Positions 21,780 through 33,939 are shown, numbered from the stretch's first letter. The stretch: 64,000 nt of DNA from Glycine soja (GCF_004193775.1 NC_041019.1:40010966-40074965), one strand, 5' to 3'. Notes: generated by a model from the letters alone, not told the origin. A program made the numbers and translations.

Positions 21780-24700
21780 ATGGAGAACAACGCATTCAGA
21801 GATCGAATCTTGGAGGACAATGAACACGAAGAAATCCCTGATTCCTTTGTTTGCTGCGTTTGTCTGTGAGTCTCCTCTTTCAGTTGCATATATATTTGAA
21901 TGTGAAATACTCTGCTATGTTAGTCATCAAGCCTCAATTTTGTGCCTTAATTCTTATTCGTATTTCAAAAGGGGCACCAGGGATGCCTTTATTTTTATTT
22001 TATTTTTTTTGTAAAAAGAAATGTATCCATGAATTAAGCAAGTTGATTGGAAAATTCCAAGGTTGTTTTTTTCTTCTCGATCTGAAGTTGGTATAGATTT
22101 GCTTTATATCCGAAATTACAATTGAATTCCAAATTCTTTGAACGTGATGTACATGCTGAGAAAATAAATAAATCAGAGCAACGATTCCTCATTTTTTATT
22201 TGAAAAATGAAAATAAAAATTTGACTCTAAAACCCAAAAATCTTGCCTCTTGATGGATTATAGGTTACACATTCACGAGCTTTGAATTTTTTATTGTATT
22301 GTTTAAAGTTAAAAGCATTGGTTATTGTGTTATTTTTAGTTGGTGTATGAGCTCCCATATTTTTGTTTTTCAATTTGTATGTACTGATTTTGACTTGACT
22401 CTCATTATGCAGGGATCTATTATACAAGCCCATTGTGCTATGTAAGGCAGCATTATTTTCTAGAAATACATATGAATATGTTATTAGTGTGACAGTCCAT
22501 TTTTCTCTCTATTTGCAGCTTGTGGTCACATATGCTGTTTCTGGTGTGTCTATAATTCAATGAATTGTCTGCGGGAGTCTCAATGTCCAGTATGTAGGAA
22601 TCAATATTATCACTTCCCAACAGTCTGCCAATTGCTTCACTTTTTACTTCTCAAGATCTATACCGCTGCTTACAAGAGAAGGGAAAACCAAACTCTTGGT
22701 ATATCTCTTTTTCTAATGACTTATGCATGAACATATTGAATATACATGTGCAATGTTCTCAATGATTTATTTGCAATGCATTGAATACCAACGGTGTTTC
22801 TAAAATTACAATGATTATCTGTTAATGGTGATCCGTTCAAGTTGTATGCTCAATGCATTGCAACATGATTGAGTATGATTGGCAACTTCTGTCAGGCCCA
22901 TTCTTTTTTCCCAAGTGACGCGGACTCAATTTAGGATCCCTTGTTTCATTTTACATATCCCAATGCTAAGATGGGTGGATGGATGGATGATTATGAGAAA
23001 AATGTTGGGGTAGCATCTATTAAGGAGCAGATTATGGAAACTCACTTAAGGTTGTTTGGTTATGAATTTATGTGAGAAGAAGATCAATATGTATTCTAGT
23101 GAGAATAGTGGATCAAAGGGAAGATAGTTCAATTATAAAAGTTAGAGGAAGACCCAACAAAAGATTAAGAGACACCATTATAAAAGACCTTGCTCTAAAT
23201 ACTGAAAATTTTCCTTTTAGTAGATCCCAATGGTGTCATATCGTCAATTAATTAGTGCAGTTAGCCAACCTCACTTCATGGCATAAGGTTTGGGTTTTTT
23301 TGTGCATGTCGGATGTGAGATTCAATTAGGCTAGGCACCACACCTCCATTCAAAGTTTTTATTGCTATGTCCTTGAATTCACATATGACTGGACCACCTA
23401 ATGGAACAGATACCAAATCATTTCTGGTTGGTTCTGCATCTAAACAGAAGATGCATTACTTCTAATTGGTGACTTGAGTTTGTTGTATGACTATTGTTGC
23501 ACAATTCTGAGACTCTTAGATGCATACAACTTTGAACCTTGCAAGAAAATACATCTGAAGTAAAAAGTTGTTAACTGTACCCATTGAGATAGTCTAATTA
23601 TACTTTCAATCTGAAGCTTAATAAGCCATAAAGGTAGCCACAAACCCTTAACTTCCAAATAACTTTAGTTTATAATATTATTATACCTTCCTCCTCTAGG
23701 TGGTCGTTTCTTTTCTTGTGATAGAGGGCTTTCTTCTTATCAATGCCCAGGTAACATAGTAAAAGAATTTTTGTTATCAAGAAATAAATGTTCTAATTCT
23801 AGCTGTCTAGAGTAGCTGTTTTCTCCTTTTTCTTATCATGTCAGTTTAGGTTTTCTTCTTCGCTTGTGATTTGTGGCCCATAAGTTGGCTTTAACTTGTG
23901 AGAGAAGTTTGATCCATTTTACCTCATTTTCTTCTCCTATAGGGTACTTATTGATAATTTTATCCAAAATAGGCTTTTCATGGATAAATTTTTGCCGCTG
24001 TGTTTTGAATTTTATATTCTCATGTTATATGGGTAACAACAACAACAACGCCTTATCCCACTAGGTGGGGTCGGCTACATGGATCAACTTCCGCCATAAT
24101 GTTCTATCAAGTACCATACTTCTATCCAAATCATTAAGTTCGAGATCCTTTTTGATAACCTCTCTTATAGTCTTTTTGGGTCTTCCTCTGCCTCGAATTG
24201 TTTGTCTTCTCTCCATCTGGTCTACTCTCCTCACTACAGAGTCTACCGGTCTTCTCTCTACGTGCCCAAACCACCTAAGTCTATTTTCCACCATCTTCTC
24301 TACAATAGGCGCTACTCCAACCCTCTCTCTAATAGCTTCGTTTCTAATTTTATCCTGTCGAGTCTTACCACACATCCACCGCAACATCCTCATCTCCGCT
24401 ACACCTACTTTATTCTCATGTTGGCTCTTGACCGCCCAACATTCTGTTCCGTACAAAATCGCCGGTCTTACCGCAGTCCGATAAAACTTTCCCTTTAGCT
24501 TGATCGGTACCTTTGCATCACATAACACCCCCGATGCTTTTCTCCATTTCATCCATCCTGCTTGAATGCGATGATTCACATCCCCTTCAATTTCTCCATC
24601 ATCCTGTATTACAGACCCAAGATATTTAAACCGTGTGACTTGAGGGATAATATGGTCTCCTATTTTCACCTCTGAGTTATAAACCCTCCTTCTTTTGTTG

Positions 24701-27700
24701 AACTTACATTCCATATACTTCGATTTGCTTCTGCTTAGGCGAAAACCATGTGTTTCTAGAGCTTGTCTCCAAGTTTCCAACCTCTCATTCAACTCCTCTC
24801 TCGACTCTCCAAGGAGGACTATGTCATCTGCAAAAAGCATGCATCTCGGCGCTATCTCTTGGATTTGTTCCGTGAGAACATCCAGAATTAAGGTAAAAAG
24901 GTAGGGGCTAAGGGTTGACCCTTGATGCAAACCAATTGTGATGGGAAAATCGTCTGACTCTCCACCCTGTGTCCTAACACTAGTCGATACCCTATCATAC
25001 ATATCTTGGATAGCTCGAATATATGCAACCCTAACCCCTTTCTTCTCTAGAGCTTTCCACAAAATCTCTCTAGGCACTCTATCATACGCTTTCTCCAAGT
25101 CAATAAAAATCAAGTGCAAGTCTTGTTGGTCCATGCGATATTGCTCCATCACCCGCCGTAATAAATAGATCGCTTCCATGGTCGACCTTCCCGGCATGAA
25201 ACCAAATTGATTCTCAGTAACTTGAGTCTCCTTTCTTAATCTCCGTTCGATCACTCTTTCCCATAATTTCATGGTATGACTCATGAGCTTGATTCCCCTA
25301 TAATTAGCACAATTTTGTATATCCCCCTTGTTCTTATAGATTGGCACTAACGTGCTTCTCCTCCATTCCTCCGACATGCGTTTTGACCTCATAATTTCAT
25401 TAAAGAGTTTGGTGAGCCACTCAAGACCTCTATCTCCAAGAGTTTTCCACACTTCAATAGGTATGTTGTCTGGCCCCACCGCCTTACCGTTACTCATTCT
25501 TTTCAACGCTTCCTTTACTTCCTGTTTCTGAATCCGACGATAGTACTTATAGTTCCGGTCCTCTTCTCTTGTGTCTAGACTGCTAGAGTCATATCCATAT
25601 CCATCATTAAATAAGTTGTGGAAATACGCCTTCCACCTTTCCTTGATATCTTTTTCATGCACTAAGACTTTGCCTTCTTCATCCTTAACACACTTTACTT
25701 GATCCAAATCTCTAGTCTTCCTCTCTCTACCCTTAGCAAGCCTATATATAGATCTTTCTCCGTCCCTGGTTCCTAGAGCTTGGTATAGTCCGTCAAAAGC
25801 TTGGGCTCTTGCCTCACTCACCGCCTTTTTGGTTTCATTTCTAGCTATCTTATACTTATCCCAAGTTTCAGAATTTCTACACCTAGACCACTCCTTGAAA
25901 CACTCTTTTTTTACTCTAACTTTGCTCTGAACACTTTCATTCCACCACCACGATTCTTTACCCCTAGGTCCAAAACCTCTAGATTCACCCAACGTCTCTT
26001 TAGCCACTTTAATAATCTCTTGGGACATCTTGTTCCACATATCATTTGCACTTCCTTGTGATTGTCCACACCATCCCTCCCATATCTTTTGTTGGAAGAT
26101 TCCTTGTTTCTCATCCTTCAAGTGCCACCATTTGATCCTTGGTGCTACCATAGGACTTCTTCTCTTTGCCCTATCTCTAATTCTTACATCCATGACCAAA
26201 ACTCTATGTTATATGGGTATCCAAAACTTTATCAAATGGTTTTGTTTTATCTTTTTTATTGTATTCTGATGCCTGTTATTCCTTTTATACTTCTTGATAA
26301 TGCAGTTTTCTCCTTTCTTCTTTGATGCCACTTTCTAGTAAATTTGTATTTAGCATAGAAGTAATCCTTTTGTCTACTTTGTTGGGCCAATTTTGACAAT
26401 TATTCTTATTCACATCTTGTTTCAGAGGAAGAAAAGCAATCAGGATTCTACTCCCCTCAATTTGATCCTGATACATGTGAATCACAAGCTAAATTTGGTC
26501 ATTCTGGTATCCCTAGTTCCTCCTCTAATTTGAATTTAACGTCCAACTCATGCAATGTGGGAACTTCTGAATGTCTGGAGCAATCAGGGTCAGCTGCCAA
26601 TGAAGGAGATGATGGCACCATCTATTATGATGGAGAGTCTGATATTATTGGAACTCCTGCTAAAGGAAAAAAAATGCCTCAGGAAGAGCTTTCTGTACAA
26701 AGGAAATTATCAGTTGCAGATGTGACTTGTACGATGTGCAAGCAACTGCTCTTTCATCCTGTAGTTCTTAATTGTGGTCATGGTACTCAATGCATTTAAG
26801 TTTTCTTTCAGTTATAACTGTTCGGTATTGTTAATAATAGAAGTTATAGAACACTGAAATGATATATTGATTTTGTTATACTTTTCCTCATTACCTACAG
26901 TGTACTGTCAAACTTGTGTCATCAACATAGATGACGAGATGCTCAGATGTAAAGTTTGTCAAAGTCCACATCCTAGAGGATTACCAAAAGTGTGTTTGGA
27001 GTTGGATCACTTTTTGGAGGAACAATTTCCTGAAGAATATGGACAGCGGAGAGATGCCATTGAACTAAAGCAAATCAAAGTCAAACCCGACACCCCTTCT
27101 TCTTGTATGCATATTTGCCTACATCTTTTTTACATGACTGATATCTTGGAGCGTATAATTTGGGTGAAAATATTGCAATATGTGTGTATATCCTTCACCT
27201 TTCCCTTAAGAATGTGTTAGAATATTTTATATGGTTTGGCCTGTTCAAGTATTGAGAGTAAAGCGTAACCCCCTATTTATGCTAAATATTTGACTCCTAA
27301 TTTTAGTTAAATAAGCAAACCAAGTATGGAATATATTAAAATATGGATTTTGGAAATTACTCCTTTGATATCATCTACATTACTCTAAAATACAATAGAA
27401 AGATATTATATGATATTTCTAGATTTCCCAAGTGGTTGATTTATCATTATACAATTTGGTGTTTCTTGGATTATTTTTGTTCACGTTTTTGTTACTATGT
27501 ATTGGTTGTCTTTCAGGTTCATTGGATAATGGTAAAAGAGTAGAAAATATAGATTGGTGGTCTGATCCTGACCCAAAAGTTCACATTGGAGTTGGTTGCG
27601 ATTTTTGCGGGGTAAAAGCTCTAGTCCATCATATCTGGCATCTTTTTGTTTTCTATTCCCTTTTGTTATCATTACTCTATTAATATTCTTTTTTTGTTCT

Positions 27701-28360
27701 ATAGTAGGACATGCTCTCCAAATTTCTCTATTTCATTGACCTAGATAGGTGGCGGCCACTTTATGTGGTTGCTTGTCTTTTGTTAACTAATGGGTATTGA
27801 CATTTCAGGTCTCACATGTTTGCAAAGGGAGTTAGAAATTCCCTGTTCTAGTTACTAACTTGCTTATTTGCATTTTTGCAGCACACTGCCAACTTACAAT
27901 ACTTAAACGCATTTTCATATGGTCCGAGATGATCACCTACACTAAATTAATGATTGCTTTCACAGATATTTATGTCATAACTAATTTCATTACTATTATT
28001 CTTCTAGTTCTCTGCAGTGTGCTAATGTGTGACTTCTCTGTACAGATGTTTCCAATAATTGGAGATAGATATAGATGCATTGACTGTAAGGAGAAGATGG
28101 GCTTTGATCTTTGTGGTGATTGCTACGCAAGCCGCTCGAAGCTTCCCGGTCGATTTAATCAACAACACACCTCAGAGCATAAGTTCAAGCTTGTACCACC
28201 GAACATTATTCATAACATGATGTTGAGGCTGGCCACAGCACAGTTAGGAGAAGGTTCTATTGACCTGGAGTCTATAGCAAACATAGAAGTTACTTCAGAT
28301 GGTGCCGCTTTGTTTGATGATGGAGAAGATAACCACAATGATTCTGAAGCCACCAATTGA
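21780..28360 (+). CDS. PRT1: E3 ubiquitin ligase PRT1-like (two RING fingers plus ZZ finger), seven exons
   Basis: Exons inferred at 21780-21865, 22413-22441, 22519-22698, 26426-26782, 26901-27104, 27517-27611 and 28046-28360. All use GT-AG introns, phases agree, and the product is 421 residues. RING 1: C25, C28, C40, H42, C45, C48, C61, C64. RING 2: C200, C203, C215, H217, C220, C223, C234, C237. ZZ finger: C313, C316, C328, C331, C340, C343, with H358 and H362. This RING-RING-ZZ order and length are those of Arabidopsis PRT1, an N-recognin that ubiquitinates proteins with aromatic N-terminal residues for proteasomal degradation; that role here is by homology. All zinc ligands are kept, so I expect it to be functional. 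The third intron is 3.7 kb because of LINE insertions. The start codon was chosen because it gives an ENNAFRD N-terminus just before RING 1 with in-frame splicing. Confidence 0.9.
22975..23345 (+). mobile_element. Old RTE-type LINE remnant in PRT1 intron 3
   Basis: The plus strand reads, with stops and frameshifts, as the C-terminal end of the RTE polyprotein: a LRLFGY, RGRPNKRLRDTIIKDL-like stretch and an RSQWCHIV-like stretch. These match WFGHVERRPVDS, RGRGRPKKTIREVIKKDL and RTLWRKLIHVADPT of the intact copy at 24061-26199, but in the opposite orientation and much decayed. Confidence 0.7.
24036..26205 (-). mobile_element. RTE-type LINE, 5'-truncated, recent (PRT1 intron 3)
   Basis: Flanked by an exact 14-bp duplication ATGTTATATGGGTA at 24022-24035 and 26206-26219. 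On the minus strand it ends in a GTT repeat tail (24036-24048) after GTGGGGTCGGCTACATGGATC-type sequence at about 24066-24083 (plus strand), as in plant RTE elements, which have a short-repeat tail rather than poly(A). The 5' end lacks the endonuclease. Exact duplications and an undamaged frame point to a recent insertion. It lies antisense to the host gene, well inside an intron. Confidence 0.95.
24061..26199 (-). CDS. RTE-type reverse transcriptase, N-terminally truncated
   Basis: A 712-codon open frame without lesions. It begins in the linker after the missing endonuclease domain. The RT spans roughly residues 235-500: NGKAVGPDNIP near 238, VPIYKNKGD near 285, FIDLEKAYDRVP near 365, and the catalytic FADDIVLL near 456. 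The C-terminal part has WFGHVERRP, the basic GRGRPKKT and a final LIHVADPT. Family knowledge: RTE proteins combine an AP-type endonuclease with RT and copy their RNA at a nick. Without the endonuclease this copy is not expected to move by itself. The first Met (26199) is simply the first in the remaining sequence, not the natural start. Confidence 0.9.
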   Translation of the reverse strand: MVMDVRIRDRAKRRSPMVAPRIKWWHLKDEKQGIFQQKIWEGWCGQSQGSANDMWNKMSQEIIKVAKETLGESRGFGPRGKESWWWNESVQSKVRVKKECFKEWSRCRNSETWDKYKIARNETKKAVSEARAQAFDGLYQALGTRDGERSIYRLAKGRERKTRDLDQVKCVKDEEGKVLVHEKDIKERWKAYFHNLFNDGYGYDSSSLDTREEDRNYKYYRRIQKQEVKEALKRMSNGKAVGPDNIPIEVWKTLGDRGLEWLTKLFNEIMRSKRMSEEWRRSTLVPIYKNKGDIQNCANYRGIKLMSHTMKLWERVIERRLRKETQVTENQFGFMPGRSTMEAIYLLRRVMEQYRMDQQDLHLIFIDLEKAYDRVPREILWKALEKKGVRVAYIRAIQDMYDRVSTSVRTQGGESDDFPITIGLHQGSTLSPYLFTLILDVLTEQIQEIAPRCMLFADDIVLLGESREELNERLETWRQALETHGFRLSRSKSKYMECKFNKRRRVYNSEVKIGDHIIPQVTRFKYLGSVIQDDGEIEGDVNHRIQAGWMKWRKASGVLCDAKVPIKLKGKFYRTAVRPAILYGTECWAVKSQHENKVGVAEMRMLRWMCGKTRQDKIRNEAIRERVGVAPIVEKMVENRLRWFGHVERRPVDSVVRRVDQMERRQTIRGRGRPKKTIREVIKKDLELNDLDRSMVLDRTLWRKLIHVADPT

Positions 28361-29039
28361 AAAAATGAGCTTAACAAAAAAAGTCCATGATCTAATAATT
28401 GATGTTTTTGGTGGGGGGGTTAAGTGGATAACTCCTAATTGTGGGAGGAGCAAATAATGCAATGTTTCAAGGAAGTTTGCTAGTCAATTGGTTGAGGAAT
28501 TCTCAATTCTACGTGGTCTATGTGATTTTCTATTGCATGCCAACTTGACAGTGTATTTATGTCTTAACTGAATTTGTTTCCAGCTTGTGGCTATTTTATG
28601 TTATTGCATTAGGTGCACAAGCAATTCTGTTACGCCTTGATGGTAAGAATCTTGTACTTAACCTGGTTATTTGAACATATTCGGGAATGTACATATTCTA
28701 GGAGTTTGTCTGAGATCTACGATAATGTGTTTGTTGCAATAATATTAATAATAATAGGCACATCATTGTGAATAATATATACCCCGGAGCAGCTTGTGTT
28801 ATCATCCATAATTATATATAAGCTGTCCAGAAATTAGACACATGCTATTGTTAGCATTTTATATCAACTTTTTCACCCTACACCTTTTCTCTATGCATTG
28901 TAAATAATTTTGGGTTTTTTTAACTGCCGTGCAAAGCACGGCTAAGTGTTTCTAGTATGTTTTAATAATGATAGGATGTGTACTATGAGAGCGTTTAAAA
29001 TATTTTTTACGGGGTTATTTGAGTTTCTTATCATGTACA
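28361..29039 (+). other. 3' UTR of PRT1-like gene and intergenic
   Basis: The 3' UTR probably extends some 250 bases; the polyadenylation site is not certain. A short hairpin CCGTGC AAA GCACGG lies at about 28926-28940. No gene seen. Confidence 0.5.
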
Positions 29040-29400
29040 TTTAAAATTAGGTTTAATTAAACTTTTCACTTTTTTTTTTTAATTTTATTTTGTAACAAAT
29101 TAATTTGGTGTATTTTACAACTTATTTTTAAAAAACTTGCTAATTTTGTCTTCTGCCGTTTCATTGTTAATTGAGTTGATGTGATATGTAGAAATAATTG
29201 TATTTTTTTGTCTAATATTTTATGGGTTTTATCTCTAATTTTTTTGGCAAATTTTATTAGTAACTTTTTTTTGGAGAATTTTATCCTCTCTAACTTTTGC
29301 CATGTCAACATGTTAGGCCAATTTTATGTCAATCAATTAATGGACAAATGTGAAAAGGTAAAATTCTTAAGTTTGTTTTCTAGTTTAAATAACCTTTTAT
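29040..29400. mobile_element. Left part of a foldback/MITE-like repeat split by viral DNA
   Basis: TAGGTTTAATTAAACTTTTCAC near 29049 is the approximate reverse complement of sequence near 34800-34840 (AGTGATAAAAAGTATAATTATACCTTA). The two halves share a 94-bp direct stretch at 29286-29379 and 34586-34679. This suggests one host repeat into which the caulimovirid block was inserted. Confidence 0.5.
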
Positions 29401-29531
29401 AACTTCAATAATGTGTTGGTTCAAATGATAGAGTATAGAGCTTCGCAATTGGGGCTAGAGGTTTCACTGATAATATATAACTAAATGTTTGAAGTTAAAA
29501 GCCTAAAATCATAAATGATATTAATGAATTT

Positions 29532-30479
29532 TTATTTGTGACTCGAAACAATAGTTACCATCTCCTCTTCTGGGAGATTTTGTATGTCTTCGTAATCAGT
29601 AAATTTTATTGAAAGACTATTTCTTCTGTTTATTATTATAGCCGATCCGGGAGTGGTTATAGCACTCCTAGAGGATTCAACATCAATATGTGTTTGCCAT
29701 TGATTATTTTGATTTCTGGAGGAATCAAAGATTTCGGGTGGCAAAAATTGAATTCCATCAGATGATAAGACTGTCATTAAAGGATTTGTGTTTATCCTAT
29801 ATCTAGGGGATATTTGGTCACTTATTCTGCCTATGAAGGTAATATCTAAGTGTAAGTTATGTCCCATAAAGTTTCTTCCAAAACCTATTGTCTGGACTTC
29901 TAGGTTTATGTTTTGTATGAAATCACTAAGATTCATTGTGTAGTTAGGGGCAATATAAATTAGGGAGACTGTTTGGTTTAGGTCTATTTCTATCATTCCT
30001 ATTATGGCTCAAGAATTATTATCTCTGAATCTTTGATCGAAGAGCACTACAAAAGCTTTTGCTCCTACCAAAGATCTTGTTAGAGACCTAACACCTATGG
30101 CAATTAACCCTAGGTGTACATATCTTCTATTTGTGCTAAGAAGTTGTCGTCCGGTTTGTTTTAAGATTAATATGATAATCTCATGTCTTCCGTCAGGAAG
30201 ATGGAAGTCATCAATCCTTCTATATCTATATAGGCTAGTTCTATAAGAACTTAACCAGTTTAAGTTGTATAATTGTCTAGGATTGAGGGAGTCTATCCTA
30301 GAGTTTGATCCGATATCAATATTGGATTCTATGTCTACTATTTGCTCTAGTTGTATGGTTTGGAAGTTTGTTCTCCTATAAAATCTATCTAAGATTCCAG
30401 GATGATGGTTTATAGATTCAGTGACAGGATTGTGTCCTGAAATTGTTTGTGATGTTCCTGTAAATGGTATTGTCCTCAT
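29532..30479 (-). pseudogene. Caulimovirid movement-protein-like region (broken)
   Basis: Two adjacent minus-strand frames (30479-30009 and 29996-29532), separated by stops just after 30009. The first contains a central segment with VHLGLIAIGVRSLTRSL, resembling the core of the 30K-type movement proteins that help virus pass through plasmodesmata. The second continues with a beta-rich segment. The identification is by general pattern and position after the primer-binding site, not by a search. The in-frame stops make it non-coding today. Confidence 0.55.
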
Positions 30480-30792
30480 TTTCTTGGCTTTGCTAATACA
30501 AATTTATTTGAGGTTTGACAGGTGGTCTTTCCTAAAGATAATTTAGAAAACTGTGTTGTAATTTTATCGAGTTCGTTTGTAGAAAAACGAATTTGTTGGT
30601 CTTTAGATTTAAGAATATTCAAAATATCATTAACTTTATTTTCTAAAATTTGTACTTTGTTAAACAACAAGTTTTGTGTTTTTGTTAAACTTTCTAAAGT
30701 TTTAGATAAGTCTTCAAACAATTTTTTAGAAAATTTGTTAATAGGACTGTTAGAACATGTTAGTTCTTGATGTCTATCCAGAGCTAAATAAT
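30476..30792 (-). pseudogene. Coiled-coil frame after viral primer-binding site
   Basis: The minus-strand frame directly after the primer-binding site encodes a leucine-heptad coil (around KTLESLTKTQNLLFNKVQIL and NDILNILK), then a basic end overlapping the start of the movement-protein-like frame by four bases. Its function is unknown; small coiled-coil proteins occur in several caulimovirids. The open frame extends upstream to 30928 through the primer-binding site, but that part is probably leader. Confidence 0.45.
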
Positions 30793-30805
30793 GGCTCTGA
30801 TACCA
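30793..30805 (-). promoter_or_regulatory. Viral primer-binding site (tRNA-Met)
   Basis: The minus strand reads TGGTATCAGAGCC, the conserved tRNA-Met complement that marks position 1 of caulimovirid genomes. It gives the reading direction of the minus-strand segment. Confidence 0.85.
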
Positions 30806-30959
30806 ATAAGGTACCGAGTCACTTGTATTATAAACAAGAAAAAGGTAAATACAATAGTACATAAGATAAAATAATCTGACTATATTTCCATCAAAATCAA
30901 CAAAATTATAACTTTCGATAATATACAACAGATTATAGACGGACTAAATAAAACAAGCA

Positions 30960-32347
30960 TAATAGGAGAAGACCTTACAAAATATTGGAAAAAAGATCAT
31001 GTTATATACAAATTAGAAATTATAAACCCATATTAGATAATTAAAACTAAAGACATCCAGTATGGGAATTTCGAACAAGAGGAATGTAAAAACCACATAA
31101 AATCCCTCTTGGATCTAAAAGTTATAGTCCCATGCACTAGTCCTCATAGAAGCCCTACTTTTATCGTTAATAAACATTCAGAACAAAAAAGAGGAAAAAC
31201 TAGAATGGTTTATAACTACAAAAGGCTTAATGATAACACCCACATAGACGGATATACTATTCCTTCTAAAGATGTGTTGATAAACAGGATACAAAAAGCC
31301 AAGTGGCTTTCAAAATTTGATTTAAAAATCAGGATTTCACCAAGTTAAGATGCATCCTGACTCAATAAAATGGACTGCCTTTTCCTGTTCAGAAGGATTA
31401 TTCGAATGAAAAGTAATGTCTTTCAAATTGAAAAATGCACCACAAATTTTCCAAAGAAAAATGGATAAAATTTTTGGAAATTTCAAAGAATTTACTTGTA
31501 CATCTATAGATGATGTACTTGTTTTTTTGAAAACTAAAGAAGAACATTATCTACATCTTAAACAAGTTCTTCATTCATTTGAGAAATTTGGTATAATTAT
31601 CTCAAAATAAAAAATGGAAATTTGTAAGACTCATATTTCTTTCTTAGGAACAGAAATAGGAAACGGGAAAATAAGGCTTCAGTCCCATATCGCCCAAAAG
31701 ATTCTTGGTTTCCCAGATAAAATGGAGGACATAAAAACCCTGAGAGCCTTTCTAGGGGCCTGCTTAACTATGCAAGAACTTTTATCAAAGACTTAGGGAA
31801 ATACACAACTTCTCTTTACAATAAAATATCTTTAACTGGACAAAGAAAATTTAACACAGAGGATATAAAATTAGTTCAAAAAATTAAAGAAATGGTTAAT
31901 AATTTGTCATATCTATCTCTACCATTAGATTATGACTATCTAGTCATAGAGTGTGATGGTTGTGAACAAGGATGGAGAGCCATCCTAAAGAAAAAGAAAC
32001 ATAACTATGAAAAATTTCATGATGAAGAAATTTGTAGGTATGCTTCAGGAAAATACCACACAAAACCACAAGTATACTCAACTTCTACAAATTACGAAGT
32101 AAATGCCATAATAAATGTCTTAGAAGGATTTAAACTCTTCTTGGTTAATAAAAGAGAAATTACCCTAAGAACTTATTGCGAAGCAATAGTGGCTTATGGT
32201 AGCCAACAAATACATACTGATAAAAAGCCTGACAAAAGATGGCTTTTATTCCAATAAAAAAAAATTGAACACATAAAAGGGGTCAAGAATGTTGCTGCTA
32301 ATATTCTTTCTCGTTTTGCAGGGATACAACAAGATGAAGCCTTCTAA
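30960..32347 (+). pseudogene. Caulimovirid reverse transcriptase and RNase H (broken)
   Basis: Plus-strand pieces at 31109-31348, 31416-31610, 31614-31796 and 31892-32257. RT fingers and palm are visible (TRMVYNYKRLNDNT, then KNAPQIFQRKMDKIF). The catalytic motif reads SIDDVLVF, with Ser where the family has an aromatic residue. RNase H begins near VIECDGCEQGW. Frameshifts or stops lie near 31345, 31408 and 31608, and again near 31790. A protease was not found upstream, because the segment begins just before the RT. Confidence 0.85.
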
Positions 32348-33524
32348 GGTTTCATATCAAAATATAAAACAAAAAATGAAATTTGGCAATCAAGAATTAC
32401 CTGTACTTACAAATGAGTTTCACTACCATGGTAGAGAAGCCATCAACGACAAATTCAATTGCCTTATTGACAATATTTGGAATATTCCAAAACACACAAA
32501 CAATAATGAGCAATTTGTTTGTTCAGTAAAAAAGGGCATAATGTGTGCCTTATACAATTTCTACATAGCAGATAACCAAAGAGTCCCCCTCCTTACAAAA
32601 GCCTCTCCTTCTGGGAAAGGTTATTCAACTTTTGTCCTATTATCAGGACCTCATAAAGGTGTTTACACCAATTTTAAAGACCTTTGCCTGGCAAAGGAGA
32701 GTATTCAAAGCCTAATTTACAAAGGATTCTATTCAAGGGAAGAAGCAGAAAAAGCCCTTAAATTAAATACCACAGATATCAACAAAATCAAGAAGGTCCT
32801 TGAGCCAGAAACCGCGATTATAGTCATAAATGCTGACAAAAAAAACCTGCCATAAAACCTATAAGGACTCAATCAGCCCAAATGTCCCCGGACCAATAAA
32901 TAGCTTGAGTCTAGACAACTTCAAGAAAATACAAAAATTATTATTTAGGGTACTTAGCAACCAAACCTAGATTCTGGGTCTTTACATAGGTGTGCATGCT
33001 TATTTCAACCAAAAATTTGGATGCACCAACAAAACCCCATTTTGTGAAGACAAAATTAATTGTCCTTGCAAAATAAAGTTCCTTTTCAGAAAAGTCAGAT
33101 TAGACCTAGACCAGTTCAAGTCCTTCGGATATGAGGACTTGGCAATTTCCACAAAAAGTCTTCTGAACTATGGATGTTTGGAATCAATCCTGATTCCTCC
33201 ATCAGATAGATTTGAAGGGTTTAACCCTTCAATTAATGAAGCCATAAACCTAATACAGACAAAAATGATGGATTACATTTCCATCAAAATAATAACTTGT
33301 CCGAGCAATTTTTCTGCCATGTTATGAAACTCTTACCAAAGGATCATAGAGACTTTCCTTGCCTATTCAATGATGAATATGAGACTTGGAATGTACAAGG
33401 AAATATACAGTACCAATACAGCCTCATGAGGGCACAAATACAAAGATACCAATGGTTCTTCTCAGATTCAGACAAACGAGAATTTGACCTGATAAGAGAA
33501 ATCCACGATACAAAACTCTTCTAG
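32334..33524 (+). pseudogene. Caulimovirid inclusion-body/transactivator-like protein (broken)
   Basis: Follows the RNase H end closely. The frame 32289-32855 has the small domain typical of the viroplasmin family (GKGYSTFVLLSGPHKGVYTN, then SREEAEKAL), which in caulimovirids lies in the protein that forms inclusion bodies and allows translation of polycistronic RNA. After a stop at 32853, further open pieces (32992-33327, 33297-33524) probably belong to the same gene or the next. Two frames overlap by about 30 bases, showing a frameshift. Confidence 0.65.
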
Positions 33525-33939
33525 CCATCATACAATAGAAAGTTTTTCATTCCTTTCCCGGTTGATCACAACAACAAACTAGTTCAATTCTTCCAAAAGG
33601 AAAAGAAAGATAAAGAGATCTATGAAGCTAGTGGGTGTCATGGACAACAAACTCCTCCTTTTCCATTCACCGATCTCTCTATGGAAGACTCATCAGACAT
33701 TTTCTACTCCGAAAACATCCAAGAAGAAGAAGAAAATGTTAGCATTACAAAGTCATCAAAGAGCTGACCAAAAGACAAAAGAATCCTGCCAAAATACAGT
33801 TGAGAAATTTAAGCAGGAATCTTTTACGTTCACTAAGACTCTGACACTGAGTCTATCCACAAATGTGCATTGTAAAATGGGTCTTGTGACAAAGTAAATG
33901 AATAGTAATTTTACTATTCTTGACTGAAGGGACCTTTTG

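Noticed and set aside
24065..26325. Several plus-strand open frames over the RTE element
   Set aside because: They are antisense shadows of the 712-codon RT frame on the minus strand.
30793..30928. Extending the coiled-coil frame upstream through the viral primer-binding site
   Set aside because: Caulimovirid coding normally starts after this site, so the upstream open part is probably leader.
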